NCBI GenBank assembly: GCA_036785325.1
Contig: JAXIVH010000041.1
Coordinates: forward strand, 1,922,001-1,986,000
Length of the DNA stretch: 64,000 bases
Source: Urophycis tenuis
Lineage: Eukaryota > Chordata > Actinopteri > Gadiformes > Phycidae
Direction: 5' to 3'
The position numbers were made by a program, and so were the translations under genes. Shown here one piece after another: positions 59,600-64,000 of this stretch (within the stretch, counting starts at the first letter, position 1; each line of letters opens with the position of its first letter). Below the pieces are notes generated by a model. It was not told the origin of the DNA. It worked only from the letters and a program-made list of their open reading frames with translations, and ran no database searches.

Positions 59600-60062
59600 C
59601 CAACAGAACACACATGAATCAGCTTATTATTTCGACGACCCATGGGCAAATATAGTCATGCCATACGTCGTTGGAAAGCTTAGATTTCCCCGTTTAAAAT
59701 GAGCCCATCTCCGAGCAATTTGGTTGCTCACAGACAAATCTGCGTCAGGTTGACTGAAGTCTACACAGCAGCTAAAGACATACCTTCAACGTTTCAATTA
59801 ACATCAATCTTTCCTTACAGAACACAAATTAATTAGCTTAGTATTTCAACGACCCTTTAGTGAATATAGTCTTGCCATACGCCGTTGGAAAGCTTAGATT
59901 GCCATGATTAAAAGGAGATCATCCACGAGTCATATGCTTGCTCACAGACAAAACGGCGATAGTTTGAATGAAGTCTACCCAGCAGCTAAAAACATAGCTT
60001 CAACGTCAACGGAATCGTTTCTCTTTCTACGAAATCGATACAGCTAAATACATACCTTAACG
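59600..60062 (+). repeat. Satellite A right edge, decaying monomers
   Basis: One good monomer (landmark 59747) is followed by a diverged one from about 59893 (gattgccatgattaaaagg, gatagtttgaatgaag). A last recognisable fragment, cagctaaatacataccttaacg, lies at about 60041-60062. Progressive decay is typical of a satellite array edge, and no B sequence is involved here. Confidence 0.85.
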
Positions 60063-60196
60063 AAAAGTCGAATTATTAACTCGCAAAGGATGAAGATCAT
60101 CAAATTCACCTTAGTCGAATCCTCCGTTGGCAGTGGACAGCAATGACCGTGTACGTATGAGTCGTAAAAACATTAGGTGACGTATTCCGATCCTCG

Positions 60197-60300
60197 CTCA
60201 GCGATTGGTCCGTTGAGCACCGAGCTCTGCTCAGCATCGCTCCGCCATTGGCCGATCGCTGCTCAACTCTGCTCAGCTTTGGTCAACCATTGGTCGGTTA
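60197..60300. promoter_or_regulatory. Three-fold ~42-bp repeat with ATTGG (CCAAT) boxes
   Basis: ATTGG occurs at 60204, 60247 and 60289, spaced 43 and 42 bp. Between them lie ctctgctcagc motifs and several CpGs. Regularly spaced inverted CCAAT boxes suggest NF-Y-type sites; no TATA box is evident. It lies about 0.4-0.6 kb upstream of TTAGGG-rich DNA. Function is inferred. Confidence 0.4.
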
Positions 60301-60425
60301 GCGTGAGCTTAGGGACTTGGCGGAGAGTTTGCCTGAAGAAGGCGAACGACCCCCCCCCCCCCCAAGTCCCTATTGCGCAACCCTGGGATCGACCAAAAAG
60401 GATCGGGGAGGATCAAAAGGGATGG

Positions 60426-60438
60426 CTCCATCTGGTGG
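60426..60438 (-). promoter_or_regulatory. CTCF-like motif near the TTAGGG tract
   Basis: The minus strand reads CCACCAGATGGAG, matching the CTCF core CCACCAGRKGGC except near its end. It is the same orientation as the B-unit motifs, about 0.25 kb from the first TTAGGG-like DNA and 0.5 kb from the near-canonical tract. Confidence 0.5.
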
Positions 60439-60659
60439 CCACCGGTGGGAGGTTTTATTTCCAGAAATTTCCAAAAATGTCATTGTGAGGGACCGACTTG
60501 ATCACCCCACGTATTGGGATGTGGACTCTCTGGCCTGGACCATGTGGACAAACACGAGGGGTGGCAATGCCGTTGAAAAGTAGTGGGGCTTTATTGTCTT
60601 CACCACAACTTGCAAAATAACAAAACAAACATAAATCCAAAATCCTAAATAATACTAAA

Positions 60660-60900
60660 TGGCAAAACTAGCCATTTTATGGTCAGGGTTTGGGCTTAAG
60701 GGTGGGGTTGGGGAACCAAATTAGGCTTAGATAGAGGGGTTAGGGTTAGGGCCACAAATTGGGCTAGGCTTAGAATTAGGTTTAGGATTAGGGGCCCAAA
60801 TTGGGTTAGGTTTAGGTATAGGGGCAAAATTGGGTTAGGTTTAGGGATGATTAGAGACCAAATTGGGTTTAGGTTTAGGGCTAGGGCCAAATTGGGTTAG
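60660..60900 (+). repeat. Telomere-like minisatellite with caaattggg
   Basis: Degenerate TTAGGG derivatives are interspersed with (c/a)aaattggg[gt]tagg at intervals of roughly 40-50 bp. This pattern is not seen in the array B blocks. Confidence 0.8.
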
Positions 60901-60928
60901 GGTTAGGGCTGGGGAACAAATTGGGTTA

Positions 60929-60967
<39 letters not shown>

Positions 60968-61052
60968 GGTTAGGGGTTAGGGTTAGGGGTTAGGGTTAGG
61001 GGTTAGGGGTTAGGGGTTAGGGTTAGGGTTAGGGGTTAGGGTTAGGGTTAGG
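60900..61052 (+). repeat. Near-canonical TTAGGG/TTAGGGG tract
   Basis: About 150 bp of TTAGGG mixed with one-base-longer TTAGGGG, the cleanest telomeric sequence in the window. It joins ggttcattttaag and then a B head at 61064. Confidence 0.93.
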
Positions 61053-61063
61053 TTCATTTTAAG

Positions 61064-62984
61064 TTATCTCGATGATCCCCCCCACCTCATCCAACGACTG
61101 GGTAGTTGAATGGGGGATCAAAGGCAGTTGCGCACGCCAATATCTAGTCATCCGCAGCTCTCTTTTCCCATATTACTAAGAATGAAGTAAAATGAAATGG
61201 TTATCTGTCTTGTTGTGATATAACCGCTGATTTGAAGACATAGACTTGATGGTTTTCTTTGTAACCAAGAATGGAGTAAATGGGATGGTTGTTTGTCTTT
61301 TTGTGATATAACCGCTGATTTTGGAATATGGACTTGTTTTTCTTTTCCCAAAGGTTTTCTTTGTTCCAAGATGAAGGTCAATCTGGTTTGATTGAAAATA
61401 CTTCAATGCATTGGTATATTTATTTATTTGAATAAAGAGGAGTCACAGCTGGAGTGAGACTTTTCTTCATCAGTAGTGGACCCTGGGATCATAGGGTGTT
61501 TCTGGCCATTGTCACTATACACCCTCACCCAAGGGAGGCCCCCCCGAGAGTGATCAATTCTCAAGGTGTGTCGGTTCCGAAATGGAATTGGTATTGGGTT
61601 TAAACAATTTTGCAATTTCCCAGCTTGGGATTAATAAAGTATTTTCTATTCTATTCTATTCCAAACTTTTTTAGGAGTGCTCATTTGTCGAGGTAACCTC
61701 GAGGTAAGTAAAGGTAAGTAAAACACTTTTTAGGATACATTGTTTTAGTTATGGAGAACAAGAAGGGGGGCACATACTTACCTCCTGACCAGCACAAATC
61801 AGTTGTTAACACCGCTAGGTAGCCCTGGTTTGGCCAATCAGGGTCGGAGCTTGGTTCTTGTCCTCTGTTGGGTCCAGATGAACTAATAGGAAAACGGGGG
61901 TACGAAGGACCGAGGCCAGCCGTGACAAAGCACTGCCTCCACGGTCCCCCAATGCAGCTATCCTCAGCGATGGGTGTCCAGACCTAGGAAAGACCAAGAC
62001 CAGCCCCGTCCAGCGGTGCCTTCCCAGTCGGTCCCAGGTTAGGAAAGGCCAAGGCCAGCCGCGACTAAGCACTGCCTCCCTGGCCCCTCCAGGACCCCAT
62101 GCCGAACAGCCTGTTAATAACAATTCCTGTGCCCCATACACCGCGCGACTACAGAGATTGTGTAGGAAGTTGACCTTAGAGAAGACTCAATGGCTTACTT
62201 TCCTTACCCAAAACAGAAATTTCTTGGGCTAGTCTATTCTCGCCATAGGTACTTCGGTAATGGTTTTTTTTGCGCGCAAAGTTTTCCGGTTGAAATGCAT
62301 AATGGGGAATTGGCTTGTTCCTCCAATACGCCAAGTGTAGGTTAGGGTTAGGTTTAGGGGTTAGGGTTAAGGTTAGGGCTGAGGTTAGGGTTAGGTTTAA
62401 GGTTAGGGTTGAGGTTAGGGTTGGGGTTATGGCTGAGGTTAAGGTTAGGGTTGAGGTTAGGGTTAGTGTTATGGATAAGGTTAGGGTTAAGTGTTAGGGC
62501 CAAGGTTAGGGTGAATGTCAGGGCTAAGGTTGGGGCCAAGGTTAGGGTTGAGATAGGGTTAGGGGTTAGGGGGTTAGGGGTTAGGTTTAGGGATTAGGGT
62601 CTGGGTTAGGGTTAGGGCCAAGGTCAGGGTTGAGGTTAGGGTTAAGGTTAGGGTTAGGGCTAGGGCTTAGGGTTAGGGTTAAGGTTAGGGTTAGGGCTAA
62701 GGTTAGGGTTGGGGCTAAGGCTAGGTTTAAGGTTAGGGTTAGGGTTGGGGCTAAGGTTAGGGCTAAGGTTAGGGTCAAGGTAAGGGTTAATGTCAGGGCT
62801 AAGGTTGGGGCCAAGGTTAGGGTTGAGTTAGGGTTAGGGCTAAGGTTAGGTCTATGGTTAGGGTTGGGTTAGGGTTAAGGCCAAGGTAAGGGTTAGTGTC
62901 CGGGCTAAGGTTGGTGTCAAGGTTAACGTTGAGTTAGGGTTAGGGCTAAGGTTAGGCCTATGGTTAGGGTTGGGTTCGTTAGAG
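61064..62984 (+). repeat. Distal satellite B unit D1 (short form, 1921 bp, diverged)
   Basis: The most diverged B copy. The head contains an extra ~89-bp partial duplication (aagaatg[ga]agtaaa at 61178 and 61267), lacks the ttttagtataaacgtg stretch, and has a 57-bp LINE-tail insertion. The GC-rich segment (about 61770-62160) is well kept. The TTAGGG-like block (62336-62979) is followed directly by the next unit without the long-form tail. Confidence 0.93.
61606..61662 (+). mobile_element. 57-bp LINE 3'-tail insertion with aaac duplication
   Basis: caatttcccagcttggga, ttaataaagtat and (TTCTA)n interrupt the B head. aaac flanks both sides, and the other B units read straight through here (gggtttaaactttttt in unit 1). 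It has the signature of an extremely 5'-truncated L2/CR1-type insertion. Confidence 0.85.
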
Positions 62985-64000
62985 TTATCTCGATGACCCC
63001 CCCCACCTCATCCAACGACTCGGTAGTTGAATAGGGGATCAAAGGCAGTTGCACTCGCCAATATCTAGTCATCCGCAGCTCTCTTTTCCCATATTACCAA
63101 GAATGAAGTAAAACGAAATGGTTATCTGTCTTGTTGTGATATAACCGCTGATTTGGAGATATAGACTTGTTTTTCCTTTTCCCAAAGGTTTTCTTTGTTC
63201 CAAGATGGAGGTCAATCTAGTTTGATTGAAGGTACTTCCAATGCATTGGTATATTTACTTATTTGAATAAAGACGAGTCACAGCTGGAGTGAGACTTTTC
63301 TTTTCCATTTCTATTTTAGTATAAACGTGCTATCGAAATATTAGGACACGTCATCAGTAGTGGACCCTGGGATCATAGGGTGTTTCTGGCCATTGTCACT
63401 ATACACCCTCACCCAAGGGAGGCCCCCCCGAGAGTGATCAATTCTCAAGGTGTGTCGTTTCCGAAATGGAATTGGTATTGGGTTTAAGCTTTTTTAGGAG
63501 TGATCATTTGTTGAGGTAACGTCGAGGTAAGTAAAGGTAAGTAAAACACTTTTTAGGATACATTGTTTTGGTTATGGAGAGGAGGGGGCACATACTTACC
63601 CCCTGACCAGCACAAACCAGTTGTTAACACCGCTAGGTAGCCCTGGTTTGGCCAATCAGGGCCGGAGCTTGGTTCTTGTCCTCTGTTGGGTCCAGATGAA
63701 CTAGCAGAAAACTGGGGTCACGAAGGATCGAGGCCAGCCATGACAAAGCACTGCCTCCACGGTCCCCCAATGCAGCTATCCTCAGCGATGGGTGTCCAGA
63801 CCTAGGAAAGACCAAGACCAGCCCCGACCAGCGGTGCCTTCCCAGTCGGTCCCAGGGTAGGAAAGGCCAAGGCCAGCCGCGACTAAGCACTGCCTCCCTG
63901 GCCCCTCCAGGACCCCATGCCGAACAGCCTGTTAATAACAATTCCTGTGCCCCATACACCGCGCGACTACAGAGATTGTGTAGGAAGTTGACCTTAGAGA
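62985..64000 (+). repeat. Distal satellite B unit D2, cut by the window end
   Basis: The head and GC-rich segment are nearly identical to array unit 11, including aagatggaggtc. It is preceded by the same short-form junction as unit 11. The window ends just before the ZNF143-like motif. Confidence 0.93.

Larger units (their letters stand above)
60063..60660. other. Low-copy transition segment without a recognised gene
   Basis: This segment occurs once in the window. It holds the CCAAT array, a poly-C run (about 60350-60363), a CTCF-like site and, on the minus strand, an AATAAA (60590-60595) after gaagac. That layout could mark the end of an old retroelement, but no coding similarity is visible. 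The open frames over it (about 60-100 codons) look fortuitous. Confidence 0.5.

Noticed and set aside
60177..60583. Frames of 88-103 codons in the transition segment
   Set aside because: They overlap in different frames, include a poly-C-derived Pro run and show no recognisable domain.

Overview
The window looks like subtelomeric or otherwise satellite-rich DNA of a teleost fish. I base this on vertebrate-type TTAGGG repeats and two LINEs of kinds common in fish (an L2/CR1/Rex1-type element and a Rex3-like RTE element). Everything else is tandemly amplified DNA. No single-copy host gene, rRNA, tRNA or CRISPR array was recognised. Most open frames are by-products of repeat composition: the TTAGGG-derived blocks are open on both strands without being genes.

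Layout. (1) 1-12573: satellite A, a 214-bp monomer array interrupted every 2.2-2.7 kb by a ~1-kb spacer. Each spacer holds a GT microsatellite and, on the minus strand, a 504-bp exon-like pseudogene. A full-length L2/CR1-type LINE with an intact 1010-codon ORF (404-3436) sits in one monomer at 194-3810. (2) 12574-42417: satellite B, eleven head-to-tail units of mostly ~2.77 kb plus a partial twelfth. A long unit has an AT-rich head, a GC-rich promoter-like segment with a CCAAT box, a ~0.9-kb degenerate TTAGGG block and a ~0.7-kb tail with two CTCF-like motifs. One unit (37485-39558) lacks the tail. (3) 42416-60010: satellite A resumes in the same monomer phase with six more spacers; the last carries a full-length Rex3-like RTE element (56167-59546) with an intact 1066-codon ORF and a 12-bp target duplication. 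(4) 60010-60660: low-copy transition with a three-fold CCAAT array, a poly-C run and a CTCF-like motif. (5) 60660-61052: TTAGGG-like DNA that becomes nearly canonical. (6) 61064-64000: two more B units of the short, tail-less kind, the second cut by the window end.

All TTAGGG-like DNA has its G-rich strand on the plus strand, so if this is a chromosome arm the terminus should lie to the right. The only proteins with clear function are the two retrotransposon endonuclease/reverse transcriptases. The most interesting feature is the nested architecture: a telomere-repeat-bearing satellite with possible promoter and CTCF-like motifs lies inside a second higher-order satellite, and diagnostic variants show recent exchange between units tens of kilobases apart. 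The assembly of such DNA is itself uncertain; unit counts and order need long-read confirmation.
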